Source: Nitrososphaerota archaeon
GTDB taxonomy: Archaea; Thermoproteota; Nitrososphaeria; Nitrososphaerales; Nitrosopumilaceae
Assembly (NCBI GenBank): GCA_018668425.1
Contig: JABJDB010000090.1
Location: forward strand, 1-35,543
Direction: 5' to 3'
Length of the DNA stretch: 35,543 nucleotides
The notes under the pieces are model-generated. The model did not search any database. It had not been told where the DNA came from and saw only the letters and a list, made by a program, of their open reading frames with translations. Below are positions 24,365 through 32,039 of this stretch, one piece after another (the first letter of the stretch is position 1; each line of letters opens with the position of its first letter). A program made the position numbers and the translations under genes.

Positions 24365-26151
24365 TCACCTTTTCCAGTTTTTGTGTGGTAGCTTGTATCG
24401 CTTCCATAATCAAGATAAAAGTCAGGATCATCTTCTTTAGTTGGAGGAGCAACTAGAGGTTCAAGAATTTTTTTAAGATCATTTAATGATTTAATGTTTG
24501 AGTTTTCATTTCCAGCAATAATTCTATGAATCCAAGATTTCAAAGTATCATCAGGTTTTTTATTTTCTTTAAACACATCAATGATTTTTAAAATTACAGA
24601 GATTACTCTTTTTGCAGGAACTCTAAGAGTTATTTCACCAAGTGTTGTCTCACCATCAGAACGTCCACCCAAAGACATTTGATAATTTGCATACATTTCT
24701 TTTCCATGACGTGCACCACCACCAAAGAAACCAATAGTTGCAATACCATGTTGACCACATGAATTAGGACAACCACTTATCTTAATTGTAGAATCACTAA
24801 GATCATCATCTTCATCTAGTTTAAGTTCAAGGAATTTTCTTTGAATCTCTTTTGCCAACCTATGAGAGTTAGTTAATGCTAGATTACAAGAGGTAGTTCC
24901 AGAACAGCCAATAGGAGCAGTCATAGTTAATGCACCAGATTTTGCCAATCCCACTTGAAGTAGTTTAGAATACAAACGGGGTAAATCATCTTCATGTACA
25001 AATCGAATAGCCACATTTTGAACAAAGCCAGTTCTAGCCTTACCTTCTGCTGAAAATTCACGAATAAAGTCAGCTAATGCAGTTAATTGGTTAGAAGTTA
25101 TGTCACCTGCTTCAAGAGTGATAAAGACAGAATAGTAATCAGATTGTTTTTGTTTGAGAGTGTTTGTTTTGAGCCATCGTGCATATCCATCAGGGGATGA
25201 CTCTCCACTTTCATCAGAAATTCTAATTGGTCGTTTTATCTCAGTAGGAGTTGTGTCAACTTTTAATTTTGTAATAACTGATTGAGTTGCCCTTACAACA
25301 GCTCTTTCTTTTAGAACCAAATTTTGGAATTTTTCCCAACCCATTTCATTTACAAGATAACGCATTCGGTTTCTTGCAAGATTTGTTCTATCTCCCAATC
25401 TATCAAATAATTTTACTACTGCAATTGAGGTATACAAAATATCTTCTTCAGGAGTGAATTCTTCTAATTGATGTCCAACAAATGATTTGTTTCCCAAACC
25501 ACCACCAAGGAAAATTTTGAATCCTCGTTGAATTTCACCATCCACTTCCCTTGTTTGTGGAATTAATCCAACATCAACAATTCTTGCCATACCATGTTTT
25601 TCACAGCAAGTAAAAGTGAATTTGAATTTACGTGGAAGGTTTTGAGACATTGGATTTCTTAAAAAGAATTTTGCAGTTGCAAGTGCATATGGAGTAGAAT
25701 CAAATTTTTCGTCAGGACAAACACCAGCCATTGGACTACACATTACATTTCTAACACTATTACCACATGCTTCACGAGAAGTCATGCCAACTTCAGCAAG
25801 ACTACGAAGCATTTCTGAAACATCTTCAAGAATTACCCAATGTAGTTGAATACTTTCTCTAGTTGTAAAGTGTGCATTACCAATAGAGTATTGTTCACTT
25901 AGTTGAGAAAGTCGTTCAAATTGATGAGGATAAATTTCTCCTGCAGGAAGTTTTATTCGAACCATTGCATAATCATTAGTCATTCTAGTACCGTAAGCAC
26001 CATGTTGAAGTCTGAATCGTCTAAAACTATCAGCATCATACCAACCTTGACGGAATAATTTTACAGTTTTTGCAAAATTGTCTGCCTCCTCATTTCTAGC
26101 CCAATTGGTTTTAGGTTTTACAGGTTTAGCAGTCTGTTTAAGATTAGTCAA
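24352..26151 (-). CDS. Ferredoxin-type sulfite/nitrite reductase (siroheme, 4Fe-4S)
   Basis: The 599-residue protein has the two-fold repeat of siroheme reductases. The cofactor-binding Cys are C416 and C422 (GCSGTTSC) and C461 and C465 (GCPNSCG), the standard C-x5-C...C-x3-C. Substrate-site Arg candidates lie in the FTTRESIQLHW segment. It makes sulfide from sulfite or ammonia from nitrite with six electrons from ferredoxin. Sequence alone does not decide between them. The overlap with a rhodanese gene and the nearby Thi4 and cysteine-synthase genes favour a sulfur role. It starts at ATG 26151 and is divergent from thi4. Confidence 0.93.
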   Translation of the reverse strand: MTNLKQTAKPVKPKTNWARNEEADNFAKTVKLFRQGWYDADSFRRFRLQHGAYGTRMTNDYAMVRIKLPAGEIYPHQFERLSQLSEQYSIGNAHFTTRESIQLHWVILEDVSEMLRSLAEVGMTSREACGNSVRNVMCSPMAGVCPDEKFDSTPYALATAKFFLRNPMSQNLPRKFKFTFTCCEKHGMARIVDVGLIPQTREVDGEIQRGFKIFLGGGLGNKSFVGHQLEEFTPEEDILYTSIAVVKLFDRLGDRTNLARNRMRYLVNEMGWEKFQNLVLKERAVVRATQSVITKLKVDTTPTEIKRPIRISDESGESSPDGYARWLKTNTLKQKQSDYYSVFITLEAGDITSNQLTALADFIREFSAEGKARTGFVQNVAIRFVHEDDLPRLYSKLLQVGLAKSGALTMTAPIGCSGTTSCNLALTNSHRLAKEIQRKFLELKLDEDDDLSDSTIKISGCPNSCGQHGIATIGFFGGGARHGKEMYANYQMSLGGRSDGETTLGEITLRVPAKRVISVILKIIDVFKENKKPDDTLKSWIHRIIAGNENSNIKSLNDLKKILEPLVAPPTKEDDPDFYLDYGSDTSYHTKTGKGECAA

Positions 26152-26325
26152 TACAAAGAAAATTCGAGTTATTTAGATATAAATTTTTGATATATGGGAG
26201 GTTTAGGAGAGAAATTTTCAACAAAGTACAATTTTTTCCTATTTTTTCTTAGTAAATTTTTCAAAATTTTTAAAATTAGTTTTGCCTAATTTTTGTAAAT
26301 TGTGGGAAAGTATTAATTGTAAAGC

Positions 26326-26332
26326 AAAGGAG
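26326..26332 (+). promoter_or_regulatory. Strong Shine-Dalgarno site of thi4
   Basis: AAAGGAG lies 8 bases before the ATG at 26341. Most first genes here appear leaderless, so this one likely has a 5' leader within the 189-base gap. I found no thiamine-riboswitch pattern in it. Confidence 0.55.
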
Positions 26333-26340
26333 TCATCGAC

Positions 26341-27159
26341 ATGCAAGAAGCAACTGTTGCAGAGCAATCATCTAAAATTTTTACAGATGTACGTGAAGTA
26401 GAAATCACACGTGCTATTGCAAATGAATTTCATGATGTATTAATTGACAGAGCAGAATCAGATGTAATAATTATTGGTGCAGGACCTGCAGGATTAACTG
26501 CAAGTCGTGAACTTTCAAATTTAGGATACAAAGTTTTAGTCATTGAACAAAATAACTACCTAGGCGGAGGTTATTGGTTAGGAGGATACATGATGAATCC
26601 TGTAACAGTTAGAGAACCAGCACAAAAAATTTGGGATGAATTAGGAGTTCCGTACAAAAAAGTTCAAGAAGGATTATACTTGACACCAGGCCCACATGCA
26701 GTTTCAAAATTAATTGCAGGTGCATGTGATGCAGGGGTTAAATTTCTACAATTAACAAAGTTTGATGATTTAGTGTTAAAGAACGGTAGAGTTTCAGGTA
26801 TTGTTGTTAATTGGATGCCAGTATCAGCATTACCACGTAACATCACATGTGTTGATCCAGTAGCTTTTGAATGTAAAATTCTCATTGATGCATCAGGGCA
26901 TGATTCTGTTGGAGTTAAGAGACTAGTTGATAGAGGATTAGCAAAATGGAAAGGAATGGAGCCAATGCATGTTAATGATGGAGAAGAACACGTTGTTCAC
27001 AAAACAGGCGAAGTGTATCCAGGACTAATTGCAGCTGGAATGTCAGTTACAGAAACACATGGTTTAGCAAGAATGGGGCCAACATTTGGTTCAATGTTAT
27101 ACTCTGGAAAACGTGCAGCAGAAATTGCAGCAGAAAAAATCAAAGAGTTAGAAAGATAA
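26341..27159 (+). CDS. thi4: Thi4 thiazole synthase, cysteine (suicide) type
   Basis: Thi4 builds the thiazole precursor of thiamine from NAD, glycine and a sulfur source. The 272-residue protein has the FAD/NAD-type GAGPAG at residues 46-51, EQNNYLGGGYWLGGY around 69-83 and a GMxxxExHGLARMGPTFGSML-like C-terminus. At the sulfur-donor position it has Cys170 (ITCVDP). Yeast Thi4 uses that Cys and is inactivated after one turnover. Sulfide-dependent archaeal Thi4 (Methanococcus) has His there. A suicide or Cys-relay reaction is therefore predicted. It has a strong Shine-Dalgarno site and lies opposite the sulfite reductase gene. Confidence 0.95.
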   Translation: MQEATVAEQSSKIFTDVREVEITRAIANEFHDVLIDRAESDVIIIGAGPAGLTASRELSNLGYKVLVIEQNNYLGGGYWLGGYMMNPVTVREPAQKIWDELGVPYKKVQEGLYLTPGPHAVSKLIAGACDAGVKFLQLTKFDDLVLKNGRVSGIVVNWMPVSALPRNITCVDPVAFECKILIDASGHDSVGVKRLVDRGLAKWKGMEPMHVNDGEEHVVHKTGEVYPGLIAAGMSVTETHGLARMGPTFGSMLYSGKRAAEIAAEKIKELER

Positions 27160-27183
27160 GCTATCAAAATCATAGTTATCTTA

Positions 27184-27948
27184 TTGAAAATATCTAAAAT
27201 TATTCTATATGATGAACCTACAGTTCCTCAAATTCAATTAAAAAAATTAGAAAAATTTATTTCTGAAACATTTCCAATCAAAGTTGAAACAAGAGAAAAT
27301 TTTTTTCAAGATTTGAATGAAAGTGATTACAAAGAGATTGCAAATACGAGAATTTTTGATTTAAAAAAATCATTTCAAATACACAATCCGACAGTAGATG
27401 AAATTAATATTGAAAATCAAAATAAAGATATGTCAAATAAAGAAGAAATGACTCTTTATGATGGATTTGAATTACTAAAAACAATTTCAAGAATTATTAC
27501 AACAGACGAAAAGGCACTACACATAATTTTTACAAATAAACTAACATGTACGTTTGATGAAAATGATTTTAGATATCATGCAAGAGTTTTGATAGGTTCA
27601 AACCCTGTAATAATTTCGACTACAGGGGCAGTTGAAGCTCCTGCAAAACCAAAACAATACTATCTTGATTTGATGACAGATTTCAACAAAGAACGAATTG
27701 ATGAAATTAAAAAAAAATACAAGGGAGAATTTTTAGAATATGATGATTCAAGACTATCAGAAGTAATTGAAGGATACTTGCTACAGGCAATTATGTACTA
27801 TGAAACAGGAGATGCGTTTTGTGAGCACAAAAAATGTCGATTATTTAATGCACATTGGCAAAAAGATCTTTTCTTTTCACAAATAGAAAACAAAAAACTT
27901 TGCAATAAACATCAAAAAATCATCAAAGAATTAACAAATCAAGTCTGA
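27184..27948 (+). CDS. Hypothetical protein, DUF6775-like (putative metallopeptidase relative)
   Basis: The 254-residue protein resembles the archaeal DUF6775 group, which is related to archaemetzincin. It ends with a Cys/His-rich stretch of about residues 218-247 (AFCEHKKCRLFNAHW to LCNKHQKII). Its two Cys, another Cys and several His could bind zinc. The HExxHxxGxxH catalytic motif of true archaemetzincins is absent, so peptidase activity is doubtful. The start is TTG at 27184, 24 bases after thi4, so it may be in the same operon. Its end overlaps the convergent dehydrogenase gene. Confidence 0.7.
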   Translation: MKISKIILYDEPTVPQIQLKKLEKFISETFPIKVETRENFFQDLNESDYKEIANTRIFDLKKSFQIHNPTVDEINIENQNKDMSNKEEMTLYDGFELLKTISRIITTDEKALHIIFTNKLTCTFDENDFRYHARVLIGSNPVIISTTGAVEAPAKPKQYYLDLMTDFNKERIDEIKKKYKGEFLEYDDSRLSEVIEGYLLQAIMYYETGDAFCEHKKCRLFNAHWQKDLFFSQIENKKLCNKHQKIIKELTNQV

Positions 27949-28841
27949 ACAGACTGAATATAATTACGAATTTTTTCCGATGATTTTTTCAAAGACGAAG
28001 ATTCAGTATCATCAAGTTTCACATGTTGTATTTCTGAAATTCCATTATGATCAATTTTTACTGGTACGCCCATAGCAACATCAGATTCCCCATATTCACC
28101 CTCAAGAACAACAGATGCAGGAAGAAGAATTTCATTTTTATTCAAAATTGCATCAATAACATCAAAAGTATTTTTTGCAATACCAAATTGAGATCTGCTC
28201 TTAAAATTTCTTAATTTTTTCCAATAATTTCGCACATCATCAGTTATAGAATCCCTACTATCAATCATAGAAAAAAGAGGATTACCCCCAACAGAAACGC
28301 CAGAAAAAATAGGAACCATTGAATCACCGTGTTCTCCTAAAACAAGTGCATTAGAAATTGAAGATTGTGGAACAGATAATGTTTCAGAAATATAATAACG
28401 AAATCTACTAGTGTCAAGATTAGACGCAATACCAATTACTTTGAATCGAGGAAGAGAACTTTCTTTTTGGAAAAAATAAGTCAAAACATCAAGAGGGTTT
28501 GAAACTAGTAAAATTATTGCAGAGGGACAATATTGTTTAATTTTTGCAGCAATTTCTTTAATCATATTTACTTGTAATGCCATATTTTCAGTCCTGTCTT
28601 TCATATAGATGCCAACACTTGCAGTTATTACAACAATTTTAGAACCAGAAATTTCTGAATAATCATCAGTGCCACGAATTGAGAATTTGGAGTGAGATGG
28701 GATTGCACTTGCAATGTCAAGAGCCTCTCCGATTGCTTTTTCTTTTGAACGATTTACTAATAATACATCATCTAATGCATTTGATACACAAAGAAATGCA
28801 ATAGATGAGCCGACTCTACCAGTCCCAACAATAGAAATCAA
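27939..28841 (-). CDS. Malate/lactate dehydrogenase family enzyme
   Basis: The 300-residue protein has the Rossmann start VGTGRVGSS (residues 5-13). The active-site His171 is in LGEHGDSM, and the Asp/Arg pair is in ASNLDTSRFR (D143 and R147). The substrate loop reads SVGIYMKDRTEN, which lacks the GVPRKPGM pattern of malate dehydrogenases and the QxxGE pattern of lactate dehydrogenases. The residue after the second beta strand is Asn-Arg (VNRSKEK), not Asp, which favours NADP(H). The substrate is therefore uncertain. It overlaps the DUF6775-like gene by 10 bases at the 3' ends. Confidence 0.87.
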   Translation of the reverse strand: MISIVGTGRVGSSIAFLCVSNALDDVLLVNRSKEKAIGEALDIASAIPSHSKFSIRGTDDYSEISGSKIVVITASVGIYMKDRTENMALQVNMIKEIAAKIKQYCPSAIILLVSNPLDVLTYFFQKESSLPRFKVIGIASNLDTSRFRYYISETLSVPQSSISNALVLGEHGDSMVPIFSGVSVGGNPLFSMIDSRDSITDDVRNYWKKLRNFKSRSQFGIAKNTFDVIDAILNKNEILLPASVVLEGEYGESDVAMGVPVKIDHNGISEIQHVKLDDTESSSLKKSSEKIRNYIQSVQT

Positions 28842-28868
28842 GTTAACTAGTAATAGTTTGAAATGATT

Positions 28869-29210
28869 TTAAGCACTTCTTTTACGAACACTGTCTCTTT
28901 GTCGTTGGTCATCATGTTTAGTTAATTCACCTTCTAGTTTTCGAGACAAGTTATCAGCAATTTTGAGTAGATCCCAACCTTCATCAGTATAGATCAATTG
29001 TTTTTTAGAAGTAATAACAGTAAATGTTGCATCATAATGAGTTCTCGAACCTTCAGGGTTTTGAGATTTTACAGAAATCTTTGCCTCAATTAAGTCAGAA
29101 AGTACACTTTTAGCTTTTTCTAATGAACCACCTAGTTTTGACATGACAAGTTCAGTAGCAGGATCTTCTTTTGCTAAACCTATTTCATACAAAGGTACTT
29201 TTTGAGACAT
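28869..29210 (-). CDS. Small HPF/RaiA-like ribosome-associated protein (tentative)
   Basis: With the ATG at 29210 the protein has 113 residues. The first half holds a predicted beta-alpha-beta domain (KISVKSQNPEGSRTHYDATFTVI). A helix follows (GWDLLKIADNLSRKLEGELTKH), and the protein closes with a basic RQRDSVRKRSA tail. That layout is like HPF/RaiA hibernation factors, but the similarity is weak. A longer frame to 29258 exists. A TATA-like TTTTAATT at 29231-29238, centred 25 bases before ATG 29210, favours the shorter form. It precedes the dehydrogenase gene on the same strand. Confidence 0.65.
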   Translation of the reverse strand: MSQKVPLYEIGLAKEDPATELVMSKLGGSLEKAKSVLSDLIEAKISVKSQNPEGSRTHYDATFTVITSKKQLIYTDEGWDLLKIADNLSRKLEGELTKHDDQRQRDSVRKRSA

Positions 29211-29230
29211 ATTATTACTAATCACTTCTG

Positions 29231-29238
29231 AATTAAAA
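29231..29238 (-). promoter_or_regulatory. TATA box for the HPF-like gene
   Basis: TTTTAATT on the minus strand is centred about 25 bases before the ATG at 29210. It supports that start and leaderless transcription. Confidence 0.42.
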
Positions 29239-29295
29239 GGCAATATAACAATTTTCAATCATGATTTTCAAAATCGATATTATCAATCACGTTTT

Positions 29296-29360
29296 TTAAG
29301 AAATTTTAGAACCATCAAGAGGAACGAGTGTTTTAGAAAAGATAGATTTCTTTTGAGTAC
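29296..29360 (-). pseudogene. Remnant of a UspA gene (5' fragment)
   Basis: On the minus strand this stretch reads ...FSKTLVPLDGSKIS then a stop. LVPLDGSK is the opening strand and loop of the UspA protein encoded immediately before it at 29361-29792. A 26-base block at 29304-29329 is identical to 29744-29769 in that gene. The rest of a Usp domain is absent. It looks like the leftover of a tandem duplication. Confidence 0.65.
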
Positions 29361-29792
29361 TTATTTCACAATCAATACAGGTTTTTTAGATTTATGCAAA
29401 ACATAATTTGATGTACTGCCAAGAAAAATCTCTTTAGCAGAGCCCATTCCACGAGCTCCAATCACCACTAGATCAATTTTATTTTTGGAATTATTTGCAA
29501 ATTTTGCAATATCATAACCAGGATCTCCTGCAATAGATTTTCCAATTAATTGAATGCCTTTTTTTGCAGCTTTAGTTTTTGCAGAATCCAATATTTTTTT
29601 TACTTCCTTCATGTTGTTAAAATCAAGGAAACCAAGAGGATGTAGTGCATAAATTCCAGGCACAGTTTTTACGCTTAAAGCAACAATAGTTCCATGAGAT
29701 TGTCTTGCCAAATGAATTGCCATATCCAAACCACGAAGGGAATTTTTAGAACCATCAAGAGGAACGAGTATTTTTTTAGTTTTCACTACCAT
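29361..29792 (-). CDS. Universal stress protein (UspA family), 143 aa
   Basis: This Usp resembles the 11558 and 12103 copies: it starts KKILVPLDGSKNSLRGLDMAI and has the complete ATP motif GARGMGSAKEIFLGSTSN. It lies outside the candidate island, 13 kb away, which suggests that the island copies and this one share ancestry. The segment around residues 40-50 (VPGIYALHPLGFLDF) replaces the loops seen in the others. Its stop is followed by a fragment of another Usp. The partner signal is unknown. Confidence 0.93.
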   Translation of the reverse strand: MVVKTKKILVPLDGSKNSLRGLDMAIHLARQSHGTIVALSVKTVPGIYALHPLGFLDFNNMKEVKKILDSAKTKAAKKGIQLIGKSIAGDPGYDIAKFANNSKNKIDLVVIGARGMGSAKEIFLGSTSNYVLHKSKKPVLIVK

Positions 29793-29875
29793 ATTTTATA
29801 TTAAATTTTCAAATTAAAAAACCATATAGTGATTATCTTAATTGATTTTCATTGACAATAATTTAAGATACCAGA

Positions 29876-29986
29876 TTAATTCACTCTATCACGTAATTGA
29901 TGACAATCACAATTGCAACCTTTTTTACATTTCATTCGTTTACAATCAGAACATTGATCACTATTCCAATAAGGAGCAGTGTTCAC
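29876..29986 (-). CDS. 36-residue Cys-rich microprotein
   Basis: The GTG start at 29986 lies one base after the stop of the membrane protein at 29988-30218 (TGA-G-GTG), so translation is coupled. The protein contains CSDCKRMKCKKGCNCDCHQ-type spacing: six Cys in 17 residues plus a His. It could bind a metal ion or a metal cluster. The downstream stop is TAA at 29876. The density of Cys makes a chance frame unlikely. Function is unknown. Confidence 0.55.
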   Translation of the reverse strand: MNTAPYWNSDQCSDCKRMKCKKGCNCDCHQLRDRVN

Positions 29987-29987
29987 C

Positions 29988-30218
29988 TCAATACCTTGGA
30001 GTTAACCTATATCGGCCTCTTCTCATTAAAAATATTATTCTTAACAGAAAGATAGACCAAATCCCCAGTAACAAAAAATAAAGAATATTGCCATTAGGTT
30101 CTTCAGAAATAGCATCTTCGTGTAACTCATCAGGTAAATCAAAAGGGGAAACATATGCAATTCCAAGAAAAATTGGAATTGAGATCAATACTATCAGAGG
30201 AATAACCATGATAATCAT
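29988..30218 (-). CDS. Small two-span membrane protein, 76 aa
   Basis: Two membrane helices are visible: about residues 3-24 (IMVIPLIVLISIPIFLGIAYV) and 46-64 (ILYFLLLGIWSIFLLRIIF). A short acidic loop (DELHEDAISEE) joins them and an Arg-rich end (RRGRYRLTPRY) follows. A Cys-rich 36-residue protein follows directly. The pair could form a membrane metal-handling unit, but that is only inferred from position. I do not recognise the family. Confidence 0.65.
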   Translation of the reverse strand: MIIMVIPLIVLISIPIFLGIAYVSPFDLPDELHEDAISEEPNGNILYFLLLGIWSIFLLRIIFLMRRGRYRLTPRY

Positions 30219-30312
30219 TAATCGTATGTACTATAATTTGAAAATATCTTTACAACAGAATGAAAGTACTGGGATATTCACTTAAATTATTGAAATTCAG
30301 AGAAACGACATC

Positions 30313-31314
30313 ATGATGTCAGTAGATTCAGGGGCAGCAGTATTAGAAACTGAAGGCAATAATCCTAAAGCAGCAGACAAAAAGAAAACAAAATTTGATG
30401 TGATAATTATTGGTGCAGGTCCATCAGGATATACAGCTGGAATTTATTGTTCTAGAGCAGGATATGATACTTTAATTCTATCAGGAGTATTACCTGGAGG
30501 ACAGTTAGTAAATACAACTGAAGTAGAAAATTTCCCAGGATTTGAAAATGGAATCATGGGTCCAGATTTAATGATAGATATGAGAAAACAATCTCAAAGA
30601 ATGGGTACAACAATTGTTGATGATGAAGTAGTAGATGTAGATTTTAGACGTAAACCACTCAAAGTACTAACAGCATCTGAAGAATATGAAGGACGTGCAG
30701 TAATTATTGCAACAGGTGCAAATCCAAGAAAAATAGGATTAGAAGGAGAAGAAACGTTTGGAGGTAAAGGAGTATCATATTGTGCAACATGTGATGGTCC
30801 ATTTTTTAGAAATCAAGACATTGTGGTTGTAGGTGGTGGAGATTCTGCAATTGAAGAGGCATCATTTTTAACAAAATTTGCAAGTAAAGTCCATCTAGTA
30901 CATAGACGAGCAGAATTACGTGCAAGTAAAGTCATGCAAGAAAGAGCATTAAACAATAGTAAAATAGAATTTCATTGGGATTCAGCAGTAGTAGATATCA
31001 AAGGAGAACAAAAAGTAACTCAAGCAGTATTAAAAAATATAAAAACAAATGAAGAGACGTCATTAGACATAGGAGGTCTCTTTGTTGCAATAGGACATGT
31101 GCCTAATACAAAAATATTCAAAAATCAAATCGACTTAGACGATGAAGGATACATTGTATTGAAAAATAAGACACACACAAATGTTGATGGAGTTTTTGCT
31201 GCAGGTGATGTTCATGATAGAAATTATAGGCAAGCAATTACAGCTGCTGCATTCGGATGTATGGCAGCAATAGATGTAGACAAATACATTGCAGAATCTT
31301 CAGATAGTCAATAA
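30313..31314 (+). CDS. trxB: Thioredoxin reductase
   Basis: This flavoprotein reduces thioredoxin with NADPH. The 333-residue protein has the FAD motif GAGPSGYTAG (residues 34-43), the redox-active pair C157 and C160 in CATCDG, the NADPH motif GGGDSAIEEA (about 174-183) and a final FAD-contact GVFAAGDVHD. The N-terminal ~25 residues are a polar extension. It would supply MsrB and other thiol enzymes with electrons. A TATA-like CTTAAATTA lies roughly 28 bases upstream. The stop overlaps the start of the next gene (TAATG). Confidence 0.96.
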   Translation: MMSVDSGAAVLETEGNNPKAADKKKTKFDVIIIGAGPSGYTAGIYCSRAGYDTLILSGVLPGGQLVNTTEVENFPGFENGIMGPDLMIDMRKQSQRMGTTIVDDEVVDVDFRRKPLKVLTASEEYEGRAVIIATGANPRKIGLEGEETFGGKGVSYCATCDGPFFRNQDIVVVGGGDSAIEEASFLTKFASKVHLVHRRAELRASKVMQERALNNSKIEFHWDSAVVDIKGEQKVTQAVLKNIKTNEETSLDIGGLFVAIGHVPNTKIFKNQIDLDDEGYIVLKNKTHTNVDGVFAAGDVHDRNYRQAITAAAFGCMAAIDVDKYIAESSDSQ

Positions 31315-31538
31315 TGAAAAATGCTCAATGCAAAAAATGTTTGAATAAATTTCATGAAAAAGACATTTACACAATACAGCAATTTCAATATAGAGAAGAA
31401 CCACCATACAGATGGTCACTAGAATTTTTTAAAAAATCAAACATAGATGAATGGGATTCATTTTGTGAAAAATGCCTAATGGAGTATTCAAAAAATTCAA
31501 AAGAGATTTGGGATGAATCAAAAAATTCAAAAGACTAG
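31314..31538 (+). CDS. Small zinc-ribbon protein, 74 aa
   Basis: CxxC pairs occur at C6/C9 (CKKC) and in FCEKC near residue 52-55, so a zinc ribbon is likely. A Trp/Tyr-rich middle and a Lys/Ser-rich end with a repeated KNSK motif surround them. Its ATG overlaps the trxB stop by one base (TAATG), which indicates coupling, although a functional link to thioredoxin reductase is unproven. The family is unknown. Confidence 0.72.
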   Translation: MKNAQCKKCLNKFHEKDIYTIQQFQYREEPPYRWSLEFFKKSNIDEWDSFCEKCLMEYSKNSKEIWDESKNSKD

Positions 31539-31568
31539 AGAGTAAGCAAAAATAACAGGTGAAGTATT

Positions 31569-32039
31569 TTGAGTAAAAATCCAGAAGAATTAAAAAAAAT
31601 AGTTAAAGAATACAATGAAAAATTAGCCAAATTAGGCACAGAATTAGCTAAAAGTCAATTTAGCTACAAAGTTGAAGAGAAGACAGATGAAAAATACTGG
31701 ATACAAAGAATTGCAAATTTTAAAAAACATAATGAAAAAAGTTTAGAATATTATAATGAAGTTTATTCAATGATAAAGGAAGTAAAAGAAGATGAAGCAG
31801 AGATATTTCTTTTAGGGATTGCAAAATTTAGACAGACAGGTGTGGAGTTACTAAACACCATGACAAAAATTATAGAAAATCCATCAATCATCAAATCAAA
31901 AGATACCCAACAAAGTCAATGGAGTAAAGACATTAGGAAAAAACTGACAGAACAAAGTGACGAATGTCTTCGCTTTGAAAAAGAGATCAACACTTCATTT
32001 AGAGAATTTTACGATAAATTTGTTAAAGTTATGAATTAA
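31569..32039 (+). CDS. Helical hypothetical protein, 156 aa
   Basis: The protein is predicted to be almost wholly helical, with many Lys and Glu and no Cys, signal or membrane segment. Long helices include EELKKIVKEYNEKLAKLGTE, and then a C-terminal helix with CLRFEKEINTSFREF (one Cys at that point). The start is TTG at 31569. It lies 30 bases after the zinc-ribbon gene and overlaps the convergent cysteine-synthase gene by four bases. I do not recognise it; a four-helix bundle is plausible. Confidence 0.7.
   Translation: MSKNPEELKKIVKEYNEKLAKLGTELAKSQFSYKVEEKTDEKYWIQRIANFKKHNEKSLEYYNEVYSMIKEVKEDEAEIFLLGIAKFRQTGVELLNTMTKIIENPSIIKSKDTQQSQWSKDIRKKLTEQSDECLRFEKEINTSFREFYDKFVKVMN

Noticed and set aside
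26194-26289. A 31-codon frame before thi4 (MGGLGEKFSTKYNFFLFF)
   Set aside because: It is Phe/Lys-rich, as expected from random T/A-rich DNA, and no homologue comes to mind. A TATA-like element precedes it, so it is not fully excluded.
26152-26340. Possible thiamine riboswitch in the thi4 leader
   Set aside because: I could not find the conserved CUGAGA-type core or paired arms of a TPP riboswitch.
29842-30081. A 79-codon plus-strand frame opposite the membrane and Cys-rich genes
   Set aside because: The minus-strand reading gives clear membrane helices and a Cys cluster, so this is a shadow.
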